Positions 8,719 through 19,578 are shown, counted from the first letter of the stretch. The stretch: DNA of 52,581 nucleotides from Lentisphaeria bacterium (GCA_017502435.1 JAFVUZ010000242.1:1-52581); one strand, 5' to 3'. Numbers and translations are program-made. The notes: generated by a model from the sequence alone, not told the origin.

Positions 8719-11700
8719 ATGAGTAGTAAACTTGAAAGTACAATTGAAGAGTATGTAATTGATCAGCTTTTCAATGGTGCAGTTTCCGTCAACGGCAAGA
8801 CTAAAAAGCCGAAATTCGCAAAAGACGGAAGTGTCGATTTCAGCAAGGCAAGCTATGTCAGCCTTACCGGTGATGCAGTCTTTTTTGCTCTCGGCAATGC
8901 TAATGTCACTGCTTATTACTGGAATGAAAAGCTTGATACAACTGTGGCTAAAACTGTTGCCGCAGGTACTGTTAACAACTGGGGACAGGCTGCAACCAGC
9001 TTGACTTTTGCCCGCAAAGCTGTTACCAAAAAAGTTTATGCAACCGGTGTTGATGTCACTTTGTTTGATACTACCGGCGGCGATATTTTTGCCGGTGCAT
9101 ATAACAAATATGACAAAAAGAACGCTAATGCAGCTTTGAGCAAAACTGAAGGCGATGTCGAAATCACCATCCTCAACTCAACCGTTAAAAACGTTTATGC
9201 AGGCGGCGAAGGTGATGATGTTTATTACGGCGATGTCACCGTCAATGTCTCCAACTCCAAAGTCGGCAAAATTTATGCCGGCGGCAAAACCGGTGCTTAT
9301 ACCATCGGTGATCTGACTGTCAATATCACCAATGACGGCAATCAGATGAATGGTGCTGCAGGTTATGTTTTCAGCGGTGCCATTTTCGGTACTCCTGCTG
9401 ACAAAAAATCTCAGAGCATCGGCAAAACTTATGTTAACGTTGACAATTACAACGGTGCCTTCAAAGGTGCTCTCAACTATGTTGAAAAAGTCTCCGTTAC
9501 CGGCGACAGCAATGTCGTTTTCAACGGCAATTTCAAAGAAGTTGATACCATCTCCGTTGTCGGCGGTGCTATCGCTGAAATCAAAAAAGGCGGAGCTTAT
9601 GAGTATGAATTTGTTCTGAACGGCGATACTGTCGGCAACAACAATACTGCAATGCTCACCCTTGCCAAAAAACTCAATCCCAAAAAGATCTCTATCGTTG
9701 TCAACAATGATTTTGCTCACAACGGTTCAGTCAATCTTATCAATTGGGCCGGTTACGTTCCCTCAAAGAAAAATGTTGTTATTCTGCCCAATCCCACTGT
9801 CAAAAATGAACGCGGCGGTATCATTGCTGATTATATGTACAGCTATGATTTTGATGCTGCAAATCAGCTCATCTTCACCTATACCGGTGAGGCTTATGTC
9901 CTGGTTGCCAATGATTACACTTTCGGTTTGGCTGATGACGTTGTTCTTATGTCCGGTATGTATGACTATACCGACAAAATCGTCGACCTCAAAGGCGGCT
10001 TGAACAGCATCGATCTCGGTGACAGCACCAGACAGGGTAAAGAATTCAAACTTACCGTCACTGAAGCAAGTGAAAACGTTGTCAATGCTGAAGACTTTGC
10101 CGCTGATGTTGTTATCTCCGACAGACAGTCCAAAGGCAAAAACGTTGTTATCGCAGGTACTGCTACCGGCAATGTTGACTTCAACAAATCTGCAGAAGCA
10201 GTTCTCGAAGTAACCGGTGATTTCGACGGCAACGTTGATTTTACCAGTGTCAAAGGTTCCGCACAGGTTAAACTTGACAACAATGCTTCTATCAATGCAG
10301 GCAGCATTGAATCCGGCGAAAATCTGGTTGAAGTTGTTGTTGATGCTTATTCTGAAGCAACTGTCAAAGATCTTGACTTTGATGCATATCTTTCCGGTGC
10401 TGCAGCAGGTGAATACGGCGATTTCCTCCTGAATATCGGCGACAATGCAGTTGTTTCCAACGGCAATGATGAAATTCTGGTCAACAATTACAACCGCAAC
10501 GAAGTTGTTGAAAACAGTGATGTCACTCTCTATGTCATGGGCGAAGCCTCCGGCAACACCCTGGTCAAAGGTGATGCTGAATTTTCCGTCAAAAACTACG
10601 GTGAAGTCTCCGGCGACATCAATGCTTCTTATCTCTATGATATTGACGGCAACAAGATCAACCGCAAAGATGCTTCTGTCAAATTCCAGAACCACGGTGT
10701 TTTCTCCGGTTCAATCAATATGGATGAACAGAACGGCAATGATGTTTTTGCCAACGCTTCTGTACTCGGTTCTGTTACCGGCAACGCAACTGTTACTGCT
10801 GATGCTGAAATCAACTTCGGCGGCGGCAAAGACAAACTGCAGTTCTTCGGCAACAACACCTTTGAAGGTAATGTTACCAAACTTGAAACTTCAAAACTTG
10901 AAATGGAATTCAAGAGAGGTGTTACCGATTACAATGGTACTATTTCTTACACTCAGGCTTTCGACGCCGCTCCCGAAAACGGCGTAGTTGATGGCCGTTA
11001 TCCCGCTGAAAGCGATAAATTCACCGGCTACGACAATACCAAAGTCACTGTTAAAGATGCTATTGTCAATGTTGCTGACGGCAAAGAACTTATCGCTAAC
11101 GAAATCGTTGTTGACAATGGTAAGATCAACGGTGATTTCGATTTCAAAAAACTTACTCTCGCAAACGGTACTTTTGTCCTCGATGAAAATATGTCATTTG
11201 ACGGCTATGACGGCGAAGGTGCTACTCTCGAAATTGGCGACAACGTCAATCTCTATGCTCAGGATTTGACTCTTGGTACTATCACTACCGGTGATAATGC
11301 TTACCTCAATACCAAGAACCTCACTGCTACCATGGGCGATATTGCAATCGATGGTGCTGCTGATGTTGACGGCGATGCAACTGCTGCCAAGAATGTCGTT
11401 CTCGAAGGTACTGAATTTAATGTTACCGGTACTGTTGCTGCCGGAGAAGACGTTATTGTTGATGCTGACAAACTTACTGCCGGAGCAATCACTGCAGGCA
11501 AAGATGTCGATGTTGACGCTGATACAGTTGTTTCCGGTGCAATCACTGCCGACGGAAATGTCGATGTTGCCTCTGAAAATGCTGCTGTAACCGGTGATGT
11601 CACTGCTGCAAATGTTGAAATTTACGGCAATGCAGTTATTGACGGAAACGTTAATGCAACAGAAGAAGATGTTGTCCTTAACGCTGACGATGCTATCGCT

Positions 11701-14700
11701 GTTACCGGCGATGTCACCGCTCAAGGTATTATCGACATTGACGGTACTGTCAGTGCTTCTGATATTGAAGCCGTTGGTGCTGTTACTGCAGATGGCAAAC
11801 TGACTGCTGATAATGTTACCGGTTCCAATGTTGCAATCAATGGTGAAGCTGCTGTTGCAGGTGCAATTACTGCTACTGAAGCAGATGTCACTCTCAATGG
11901 CGTTATCAGTGCTGCTGCTGTCAATGCTGTTAAAGATGCTGTTACCGCTACAATGGATGTCCGCAACACCATGAATCTCGGCGAAATCACTGCCGCAAAT
12001 GTCTATTTGACTGCTGAAAATGCTTTTGCTGAAAACCTTACTTCTACTAAAGTTGATGATGAAGCTGCTGATATTATCAATGTTGGCAATATCACTGCTA
12101 AAGCTGTTGAAGATAATCCTGATACTATCGGCGTTGATGAAAGCAGAAACGGTGATGTTATTTTCGACGGCGACGGTATCATCAATGCCAAAGATATCAT
12201 CGCTGACGGTGCATTCAACTCCACTATTGCTGATTTGACCGCCGGTTCAATCGATGCAGGCAGCGTTGCAATCGATGGTACTGCAAAAGTTGCAGATATT
12301 ACTGCTGATACTTTTGTTGATCTTGATAACGATGTTACTGCTGCTAATATTACTGCCGGTGGTGCATTTACCGCTGACGGCAAATTGACCGCAGATTCAA
12401 TCGATGCAGGCAGTGTTGCAATCGATGGTACTGCAACTGTTACAGGTGATATTACTGCTGATACTTTTGTTGATCTTGACCAAGATGTTACTGCTGCTAA
12501 TATTACTGCCGGTGGTGCATTTACCGCTGACGGCAAATTGACCGCAGATTCAATCGATGCAGACAGTGTTGCAATCGTTGGTACTGCCACTGTTGCAGGC
12601 AATATTACCGCCACTAATGCAGTTACAGCTGACGGCAAACTGACAGCCGCTGATGTCACCGGTTCTGCAGTTAACCTCAAAACTGATGTTAATGTTAAAA
12701 ATGTTAAAGCAACTGAAGGTAATGTTATCATTTCTTCTTTGAGAGCTGCCAGTGTTGTTGACGGTACTGTCACCGCAGACAAAGGTGATGTTACTCTCGC
12801 TGCCAATCCTGCTGATGCATCTCTGACTGCCGGTGCAGTTACTGCTGCCGGAAACGCCAATCTGGTTGGTGCCGGATATGTTAAAGTTGCTGATGTCAAT
12901 GCCGCTGATGTTAAGGTTACTGCCGGAAAAGCAGAAGTCGCAGCAATTGATGCTACTAATACAGTAACTGTTGATACTGATGATGTTACAATTGCATCTA
13001 TCAATGCCGGTGGTGCAGTTACAATTGATTCTGCAGATGCCAAAGTTAATGGCATAATCGATGCAGGCAGTGTTGCAATCAATGGTACTGCAAAAGTTAC
13101 AGGTGATATTACTGCTGATACTTTTGTTGATCTTGATAACGATGTTACTGCTGCTGCTATTACTGCCGGTGGTGCATTTACCGCTGACGGCAAATTGACC
13201 GCAGATTCAATCCAAGCAGACAGTGTTGCAATCGATGGTACTGCCACTGTTGCAGGCAATATTACTGCCACTAATGCAGTTACAGCTGACGGCAAATTGA
13301 CCGCCGCATCTGTTACCGGTAAGAATGTTGAACTTACTGGTGATGCCAAAGTTACCGGTGCTGTCACTGCAACTGAAGGTAATGTTAATGTTGCCACTTA
13401 CGATGATGCAGCTGCTCAGAATATCGAAATCGGTTCAATCAGTGCTGTTTTAGGTGCTGCTGACATTAACGCTGCAGATTTGAATGATAATGTTTTGGTC
13501 GGTGCTATCGATGCCAAAAGTGTCACTCTCAGTGGCGAAGGCGTCATGAAAACCGGTGCTGTTACTGCTACTGGTGAGTTCGTTTCAACTGCCAAAGATG
13601 CCACAATCGAATCTATCGATGCCGGTAATGTAACAATTACTACCGTTGGTGGTACTAAAGTTGGAAATATCGATTCTGAAGATAGTGTTAATTTGACTGC
13701 CAATAATGTTGCCGCTGTAATTATTGCTGATGCTGTTACTGCAAAGGGCGATGTTGCTGTCAATGGTGCCGGTAAAGTTACCGCCGCATCTGTTGACGGT
13801 AATAATGTCAATGTTAACGGTAACGCCAGTATCGATACTGTTGTTGCAGCAAAATCTGCTGTTGTTAACGGCAATTTGGAAGCCGACTCTGTCCAGGGTG
13901 CTGATGTCGTTGTTAACGGTACTGCCAAAGTTACCGGTGCTGTTAGTGCTGTTGAAAACTTGGTTACTGTCAATGTCGACGGCGTTTTGAATGCCGGAAG
14001 CATCAGTGGTAAAACTGGTGTCATTGTTGCCGGTGTTGCTGATGTCACTGCCGGTGTTACTTCTGCTGAAGGCGATATTATCGTCGAAGGTAAACTTGCT
14101 GCTGCAGGTACAGTTGAAGCTCTCAAGGGTGCTGTCGGCGTAAACGGTTCTATGCAGGCTGGTGCTGTTAATGCTGACAGCGTTAAAGTTGCCGGAACTG
14201 CCAAAGTTACCGGTGCTGTCACTGCAACCAAAGATGTTGTTGTCGTTGGCGGTACTTTGAATGCCGATTCAATCGATGCTGAAAATGTTGATGTTAAAGG
14301 TGTTGTCAATGTCGCAGGTGCAATCACTGCTACAGGAAAAGTTGCCCTGGCAACCAATGATGATGCTGTTGCTGATACTATCAAGGTCGGTTCTATCGCT
14401 GCTGAAGGCGATGTCGTCCTGACCGCTTATGCAAATGACAAGATCGAAGTCGGTGATCTTGCCGGTAATAATGTTTACTTTAACGGAAATGGTACAGTTG
14501 CTTTCCTCGGTGATGTCACTCTCGGCGGTAATGTTACTGCTAAAGGCGATCTCGCTATCAACGTTACCAATGTTGAATTTAATGGTAAAGTCACTGCCAA
14601 GACATTGAATATCTCTGAAGGTCAGACCTTTACATTCAACGCCGGTGCTGAAATCGACACTGTTACCGTCAAAGACGCATCTGCTGCTGATGCTGCAATC

Positions 14701-17700
14701 AATATCAAAAACGCAGATGCCATCTTCCTGAATGTTGCTGTTGAAGCTGATGCAGCTCTCGCATTGGAACTCAAAGGTCAGAACCTTGAAGGTGCTGCAA
14801 CTCTTGCTGACAATGCCAAGATCACAGTTGCCAACGGTAATTTCGTCGGTACAATCACTGAAACAGGTGTAAATGCTACTGTTGCTCTTAAAGATGCAAC
14901 TGTTACTGAAGTTGTTTTCGCAGGTTCCAATATCGAAGTTGAAAACAGCGGTATTGTTGAAACTCTGACTATTGTTAATACTCTTAATATCACCGGTGTT
15001 GTTTCCGGAACCAATGATGTCGTCGATGAATTCACAGTCAAGAGTGATATTGACGCTGCCGCAGCAACTATCACCATCTATAATGCTGTTACTTACTTCC
15101 AGAACGTAGCCGCAACTGTTGCTGTCAGTGACGGTGCATTCAATGCTCTCAGCTTTGCCGGCAGTGCAACCGGAAACGGTGCTGTTGCTATTGAAAACTG
15201 GGACGATGCCAGCGGTGCAAATTCACTCAATGTCGGAAGTATTGATATCACAGCTCAGACTGCTGATATTACCGGTGCTATGACTGCCACCAACGGCGGA
15301 ATCAAAGTCGCAGGTGCTAAAGTCGCAGGCAATGTTACTGCAAACAGAACTGAAGATGGTGAATCCGTTGTTGATTTTGCTGTTGCTGATGCTTATGCAG
15401 GTACAATTGCTGCAACTGCAACTGCAGGTGCAATCAATATGAATATCGCCGGTGATCTGAGCGGTGCTGCTGTCAATCTTGACGGTGCAGGCGTCACTCT
15501 TACTACTGACTCTTCATTCGTCGCATGGAACGAAGGCAAGACCGAAATCGCTGCCAACAGCAACGTCGTTCTCGCTAACGATGCCAATATGAATGTCAAT
15601 GGCGATTATGTCGGTAACCTCAATGGTGGCGATATCGCTATCGACGGTAAATTCTTCGGTGCTTATGTTGGTAATGAGATTGTAAAAGCAACTGCTGACG
15701 TCAACAGCTTGACTGTCAACGGCAATGATGCTTACGGCAATACTGCTGCTGCATTCGCCAATGCAGTCTTTGCTTCATCCAACAAGGATGCCGCCGCTGA
15801 AGTTGTTAAGGCAATCAATGCTAAATATCAGGCTGGTTTCGTCTATGCTGATGTTACTGCAAATGGTGATGTCACTGTCAATCAGGCTATGACCGGTGCA
15901 GTCACTGCCGGTGGTAAATTCACTGTCGGTGCTTATGAAACCAAGATGGACAGCATTGTTTACGTCGATCCCAGCGATGTTGATGCATTCCAAAAAGTAG
16001 CAACTGTCGTTGATAATCTTAATGTCGATTCTCTCGATGCTGCAAGCGTCAAAGGTCAGACCGTTTACTATGTCAATCAAGACTACAAAGATAACGCAAA
16101 TCCCGAACACAACGATGTCCGTTTGGTCGTTACTGTTATCAACGGTGTCAATGTTACTGTTGACGGCGAAAATGCTGCTGTCAGCGGTGACTTCTACGGT
16201 AATATGACCGCTGAAAAAGCTGCTGTTGTCATGAACGGCAATATCCTCGGCGGCTGGGCTCACACCGACGGTAAAGGTAACTGGATGCTTCCCGACACCG
16301 ATCCTTCATATCAGGCTGAAGATGTCTATGAAAAAGCAACCATCGTTGCAGGTTCATTTGAATCAACTGCCGAAGGCAAGAAGATTTATGCTGATATCAC
16401 TGCCAAAGTCGCTGATATCAACGTTGTCAGCGATGTCGAAGGCAACCTGACTGCTGAAGTCGGTTCTGTTATTGCCGGTAATAACGTTAATGGCGATGTT
16501 AAAGCCGGTAAAGATGTCAATATCATCAATGGAACTGTTGACGGTTATGTCGATGCTGACGGCGATGTCAATGTCCTTAACGTAACCGGTACTGTTGATG
16601 GTAATAATATTAACTCCAAAGGTACTATCGACGGCAAAGTCACTGCCGCAAATGACGCTTTTGTCAATGTCGTTAATGATGATATCGTGGCAGGTAATGA
16701 TGTTACCGCAACTGGTGTAATCACCGGAAATATCACTGCCGGTAACGATGTCACTGCCGAGGATGTTGTTAAAGGCAATATCAATGCTAAAGGTGTTGTC
16801 AATGCAACCGATGTCACCGGTTATGTTTATACTGACGGTAATGTCACTGCCAATAAAGTCGATGGTACTGTTGATGGTTATGATGTTACAGTTGTTACCG
16901 CAGGCGGTAAAGTCACTGCCGCAAATAACGCTATCGTCGATGTCGCAATGAATGGTATCGAAGCTGCTAATGATGCAACTGTTAAAGTTTCTGCCAATGG
17001 CAATGTCACTGCCGGAAACAACGTCTTTGCTGATGCTGCCGCTATCAATGGTGATGTCACTGCAACTCTCGGTGAAGTCAAGGCCGCATCTGTTAACGGT
17101 AGTATTACAGCCGGAACTGATGTTACTGTTACCGGTACTGTTACTGCTCCGGGTGCTGTTCCCACTGCAGTTGTTGCCGGTGGAACAGTCAATATCGGCG
17201 GTCAGGTCGGTAAAGCCGGCGAAGCTGTTGATGTAACTGCCGGTGCTGATGCAATCTTCGGTGCAGCTGTCTATGGTAATGTCAACGCCGTTGGTTATGT
17301 TGATGCTAACGATGTTACTGGCGATATTACTGCCGGTGGTTATGTTGAAGCTAACGATGTTACTGGCGATATTACTGCCGGTGATTATGTTGCTGCTAAC
17401 GATGTCACCGGTGATATCACTGCTGAAAATAACATTGAAGCAAATGATGTTGTTGGTGCAGTTGAATCTGTCAATGGCAATATCACTCTCAACTCTGTTG
17501 TCGGTGATGTCACTGCTCTGAACGGCGATGTTACTGTTGCAACTACCGTAAATTCTGACGGTTATGCAGCTGTCACTGCTCAGAACGTCACAATCGGCGG
17601 ACAGGCCGGTGATGCAATTAATACTGTTGATATCATCGCAACAGAATCCGCAACTCTCGGTGGTGATGTTTACGGTTCAGTCAGTGCTGAAACTGTTACA

Positions 17701-19395
17701 AAAGATGGTGCAATCACCAAGATTACCGGTGATGTCACTGCTTCTGATATTGCTCTTGAAGCTGTCAATGTCGAAGGCAATGTCACTGCAGCTGAAGGTA
17801 AGGTTGTTGTCGGTAATGTCGGTATGAACCTTGCATATACCGGTGCCGGTTCAATCGCTGCCGGTAATGTCGGTGGTGATTTCAGCTATACCGCAGATGC
17901 CGGTGTTGTTGATAATATCGTTGTCGGTAATGTTGCCGGTTCTATTGATGTTACAGCCAGCATCGATGAAGAAGAACAGGCAGGCGGAATCACCGTTAAG
18001 GTTGGTAATGTCGGTGCCGCAGATGCTGCAGCTGATCACATCTACTTGGCTGGTGAAGAAAAACTCCTTCACGACCATGAAGTCGGTGCTCTCACCGTCA
18101 ATACCGTGCTCAACTTCACTGCCGGTGAGGTTTATGTCGATAACTTCAATATCGATGGCAAGAGCATTGCTAATATTACTGCAACCAGCATCCAGGGTGC
18201 TACTGTTGAAAATGTCGGCGTTGATAAAGTTTATAATGGTGTATTCCTTAACGCTTCTGATTGTGTTAAACTTACCATCACTGGTGATATCCGCATCGCA
18301 AGCGCAACTGTTACCAATGCTGAATTTGTTGTCGACGGTAATGTCACTGCAACTGAAACCTGGACTTGGAACGGTGTTGATGCTTACGAATTCGACAGCA
18401 GAGTTGCTGCTGATGTCGCTGCCAAGAACATCAATATCAGCGGCAATGCAGAAGTCAGCCTCAATGCTGAAAACGTTACCGTCGGCGGAAACGTCATTGG
18501 TAATATCACTGCCGATATTGCAGATGTCGAAGGCGATGTAACCGGTAATGTTACTGCTGATGTTGTTACTGTCGGCGGCAATGCCAAGGGTGTTTTCGTC
18601 GCTGAAACCATCGAAATCGGCAAAGACTTCAACGGTGAAGCTACCGGTAAAACTGCTGAAGCAACCTTCGTTGCCAACGGCAACTTCAATGGTACTGCAA
18701 ATGGTTTTGAAAGTGTCACAATCGGCGGCAATGCAACCTTGACTGGTGATCTTGAAGCTGATACTATTAATTTCAACGGCACAACAGTTGTTCTTAATGG
18801 TAATGGAAATGAAATCACCGCTGCAAACCTCAACTTTGCTGCTGACGTTGATTTGACTGCCGGCGATATTGACCTCAATGGTGCTGATCTCACTGTTAAA
18901 AACTTCACTGCCAATGCAGGTGTTGTCGATGCCGGTGATATCACATTTACCGGTACTGCAACTGTTGCCGGTGACTTCACTGGTACTTTGATCGGTACTG
19001 ATGCTGATAATACATTGGTCCTCAAAGGTGCCTTCAACGGTACTTTTGATCTCGGTGAAGGTTATGACAAGATCGACGTCGATACTGATGTCACTCTTGC
19101 CGGACTTACCGGAGTTGAGGTTCTTGATATTGCCAAGGATGCAACCTTGACCTTCAGTTCAACTTTTGAATTGACCAGTGCTCTTGAAGTTTCTCTCGAT
19201 GCCGGTACTGATGGTGAAGATGCTATCGTCAATGTCACTCTCGGTGCCGATCTGGATAAACTCTTTATCGGCGGTGCTGATTGGGTTTGGGACAGCGTCA
19301 ACAGCCGTTTTGCTGTTGCTGGTGCCACTACCGGTGATGCTTGCCTCACTTATGATGATGCCAATGATAAACTCACTTGGGGTACTATCGCTTAA
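8719..19395 (+). CDS. Giant repetitive beta-helix-like protein (3558 residues)
   Basis: The start follows an AAAGGAAAG site. The product is made of thousands of short beta-strand and turn units (V-x-V-x-G-x-V-x-A, G-N-V-T-A, D-V-x-A type). It is dominated by Ala, Val, Asp, Asn, Gly and Thr, strongly acidic, with only two Cys. The N-terminal 130 residues are non-repetitive and have no signal peptide. A repeat of about 50 residues recurs at least five times (roughly residues 1170-1330 and 1445-1540), and a 15-residue tandem repeat lies near residues 2860-2905. The C-terminal 100 residues are less repetitive and end in LTWGTIA, with Asp/Gly-rich strands like those of type I secretion substrates. 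A right-handed beta-helix adhesin or surface-layer protein is the likeliest role, inferred from composition. It ends just before two hairpins. Confidence 0.75.
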   Translation: MSSKLESTIEEYVIDQLFNGAVSVNGKTKKPKFAKDGSVDFSKASYVSLTGDAVFFALGNANVTAYYWNEKLDTTVAKTVAAGTVNNWGQAATSLTFARKAVTKKVYATGVDVTLFDTTGGDIFAGAYNKYDKKNANAALSKTEGDVEITILNSTVKNVYAGGEGDDVYYGDVTVNVSNSKVGKIYAGGKTGAYTIGDLTVNITNDGNQMNGAAGYVFSGAIFGTPADKKSQSIGKTYVNVDNYNGAFKGALNYVEKVSVTGDSNVVFNGNFKEVDTISVVGGAIAEIKKGGAYEYEFVLNGDTVGNNNTAMLTLAKKLNPKKISIVVNNDFAHNGSVNLINWAGYVPSKKNVVILPNPTVKNERGGIIADYMYSYDFDAANQLIFTYTGEAYVLVANDYTFGLADDVVLMSGMYDYTDKIVDLKGGLNSIDLGDSTRQGKEFKLTVTEASENVVNAEDFAADVVISDRQSKGKNVVIAGTATGNVDFNKSAEAVLEVTGDFDGNVDFTSVKGSAQVKLDNNASINAGSIESGENLVEVVVDAYSEATVKDLDFDAYLSGAAAGEYGDFLLNIGDNAVVSNGNDEILVNNYNRNEVVENSDVTLYVMGEASGNTLVKGDAEFSVKNYGEVSGDINASYLYDIDGNKINRKDASVKFQNHGVFSGSINMDEQNGNDVFANASVLGSVTGNATVTADAEINFGGGKDKLQFFGNNTFEGNVTKLETSKLEMEFKRGVTDYNGTISYTQAFDAAPENGVVDGRYPAESDKFTGYDNTKVTVKDAIVNVADGKELIANEIVVDNGKINGDFDFKKLTLANGTFVLDENMSFDGYDGEGATLEIGDNVNLYAQDLTLGTITTGDNAYLNTKNLTATMGDIAIDGAADVDGDATAAKNVVLEGTEFNVTGTVAAGEDVIVDADKLTAGAITAGKDVDVDADTVVSGAITADGNVDVASENAAVTGDVTAANVEIYGNAVIDGNVNATEEDVVLNADDAIAVTGDVTAQGIIDIDGTVSASDIEAVGAVTADGKLTADNVTGSNVAINGEAAVAGAITATEADVTLNGVISAAAVNAVKDAVTATMDVRNTMNLGEITAANVYLTAENAFAENLTSTKVDDEAADIINVGNITAKAVEDNPDTIGVDESRNGDVIFDGDGIINAKDIIADGAFNSTIADLTAGSIDAGSVAIDGTAKVADITADTFVDLDNDVTAANITAGGAFTADGKLTADSIDAGSVAIDGTATVTGDITADTFVDLDQDVTAANITAGGAFTADGKLTADSIDADSVAIVGTATVAGNITATNAVTADGKLTAADVTGSAVNLKTDVNVKNVKATEGNVIISSLRAASVVDGTVTADKGDVTLAANPADASLTAGAVTAAGNANLVGAGYVKVADVNAADVKVTAGKAEVAAIDATNTVTVDTDDVTIASINAGGAVTIDSADAKVNGIIDAGSVAINGTAKVTGDITADTFVDLDNDVTAAAITAGGAFTADGKLTADSIQADSVAIDGTATVAGNITATNAVTADGKLTAASVTGKNVELTGDAKVTGAVTATEGNVNVATYDDAAAQNIEIGSISAVLGAADINAADLNDNVLVGAIDAKSVTLSGEGVMKTGAVTATGEFVSTAKDATIESIDAGNVTITTVGGTKVGNIDSEDSVNLTANNVAAVIIADAVTAKGDVAVNGAGKVTAASVDGNNVNVNGNASIDTVVAAKSAVVNGNLEADSVQGADVVVNGTAKVTGAVSAVENLVTVNVDGVLNAGSISGKTGVIVAGVADVTAGVTSAEGDIIVEGKLAAAGTVEALKGAVGVNGSMQAGAVNADSVKVAGTAKVTGAVTATKDVVVVGGTLNADSIDAENVDVKGVVNVAGAITATGKVALATNDDAVADTIKVGSIAAEGDVVLTAYANDKIEVGDLAGNNVYFNGNGTVAFLGDVTLGGNVTAKGDLAINVTNVEFNGKVTAKTLNISEGQTFTFNAGAEIDTVTVKDASAADAAINIKNADAIFLNVAVEADAALALELKGQNLEGAATLADNAKITVANGNFVGTITETGVNATVALKDATVTEVVFAGSNIEVENSGIVETLTIVNTLNITGVVSGTNDVVDEFTVKSDIDAAAATITIYNAVTYFQNVAATVAVSDGAFNALSFAGSATGNGAVAIENWDDASGANSLNVGSIDITAQTADITGAMTATNGGIKVAGAKVAGNVTANRTEDGESVVDFAVADAYAGTIAATATAGAINMNIAGDLSGAAVNLDGAGVTLTTDSSFVAWNEGKTEIAANSNVVLANDANMNVNGDYVGNLNGGDIAIDGKFFGAYVGNEIVKATADVNSLTVNGNDAYGNTAAAFANAVFASSNKDAAAEVVKAINAKYQAGFVYADVTANGDVTVNQAMTGAVTAGGKFTVGAYETKMDSIVYVDPSDVDAFQKVATVVDNLNVDSLDAASVKGQTVYYVNQDYKDNANPEHNDVRLVVTVINGVNVTVDGENAAVSGDFYGNMTAEKAAVVMNGNILGGWAHTDGKGNWMLPDTDPSYQAEDVYEKATIVAGSFESTAEGKKIYADITAKVADINVVSDVEGNLTAEVGSVIAGNNVNGDVKAGKDVNIINGTVDGYVDADGDVNVLNVTGTVDGNNINSKGTIDGKVTAANDAFVNVVNDDIVAGNDVTATGVITGNITAGNDVTAEDVVKGNINAKGVVNATDVTGYVYTDGNVTANKVDGTVDGYDVTVVTAGGKVTAANNAIVDVAMNGIEAANDATVKVSANGNVTAGNNVFADAAAINGDVTATLGEVKAASVNGSITAGTDVTVTGTVTAPGAVPTAVVAGGTVNIGGQVGKAGEAVDVTAGADAIFGAAVYGNVNAVGYVDANDVTGDITAGGYVEANDVTGDITAGDYVAANDVTGDITAENNIEANDVVGAVESVNGNITLNSVVGDVTALNGDVTVATTVNSDGYAAVTAQNVTIGGQAGDAINTVDIIATESATLGGDVYGSVSAETVTKDGAITKITGDVTASDIALEAVNVEGNVTAAEGKVVVGNVGMNLAYTGAGSIAAGNVGGDFSYTADAGVVDNIVVGNVAGSIDVTASIDEEEQAGGITVKVGNVGAADAAADHIYLAGEEKLLHDHEVGALTVNTVLNFTAGEVYVDNFNIDGKSIANITATSIQGATVENVGVDKVYNGVFLNASDCVKLTITGDIRIASATVTNAEFVVDGNVTATETWTWNGVDAYEFDSRVAADVAAKNINISGNAEVSLNAENVTVGGNVIGNITADIADVEGDVTGNVTADVVTVGGNAKGVFVAETIEIGKDFNGEATGKTAEATFVANGNFNGTANGFESVTIGGNATLTGDLEADTINFNGTTVVLNGNGNEITAANLNFAADVDLTAGDIDLNGADLTVKNFTANAGVVDAGDITFTGTATVAGDFTGTLIGTDADNTLVLKGAFNGTFDLGEGYDKIDVDTDVTLAGLTGVEVLDIAKDATLTFSSTFELTSALEVSLDAGTDGEDAIVNVTLGADLDKLFIGGADWVWDSVNSRFAVAGATTGDACLTYDDANDKLTWGTIA
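12247..12705 (+). repeat. About 150-bp in-frame repeats within the giant gene
   Basis: Units beginning TCAATCGATGCAGRCAG start at 12247, 12397 and 12550, giving periods of 150 and 153 bp (50 and 51 codons). Related units start at about 13056 and 13207. Near-identical DNA across copies (the shared GATACTTTTGTTGATCTTGA block, for example) points to recent duplication or gene conversion rather than ancient protein repetition. Confidence 0.85.
17293..17427 (+). repeat. 45-bp tandem repeat (15 residues), three copies
   Basis: Three head-to-tail units start at 17293, 17338 and 17383. They encode Y-V-x-A-N-D-V-T-G-D-I-T-A-x-x with only a few substitutions. This is shorter than the 50-residue unit elsewhere in the gene and probably corresponds to one or a few beta-helix rungs. 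Confidence 0.85.
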
Positions 19396-19414
19396 TCAGG
19401 CTAACATTCTCAGA

Positions 19415-19436
19415 TTGAGGAGAGAGATCTCCTCAA
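19415..19436 (+). terminator. Hairpin with GAGA tetraloop after the giant gene
   Basis: A perfect 9-bp stem TTGAGGAGA/TCTCCTCAA closes a GAGA (GNRA) tetraloop 20 bases after the stop codon. There is no T-tract, so it is more likely an mRNA 3'-end stabilising hairpin upstream of the true terminator at 19451-19487. Confidence 0.6.
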
Positions 19437-19450
19437 CTGATACAAACAAA

Positions 19451-19487
19451 AAAATGCTCTTCCCGAAAGGGGGGAGCATTTTTTTTG
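19451..19487 (+). terminator. Rho-independent terminator of the giant gene
   Basis: A G/C-rich hairpin (ATGCTC... with a GAAA loop ...GAGCAT) is followed by eight T residues at 19479-19486. It closes the transcript of the giant repeat gene. Confidence 0.85.
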
Positions 19488-19578
19488 TACATAATTTTAT
19501 GTGACTGAAGCAATACGCCGCAGCCCGCAGCAAAAAAGTCCGGATATTTCCGGCTGTGCCATGCAGGTGTGCCGTTTG

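Noticed and set aside
12003..14384. Long antisense open frames (464 and 322 codons) opposite the giant repeat gene
   Set aside because: They are Ala/Val/Thr/Ser-rich mirror images of the repetitive codons on the plus strand, have no ribosome-binding sites, and share the repeat period. They are by-products of codon bias.
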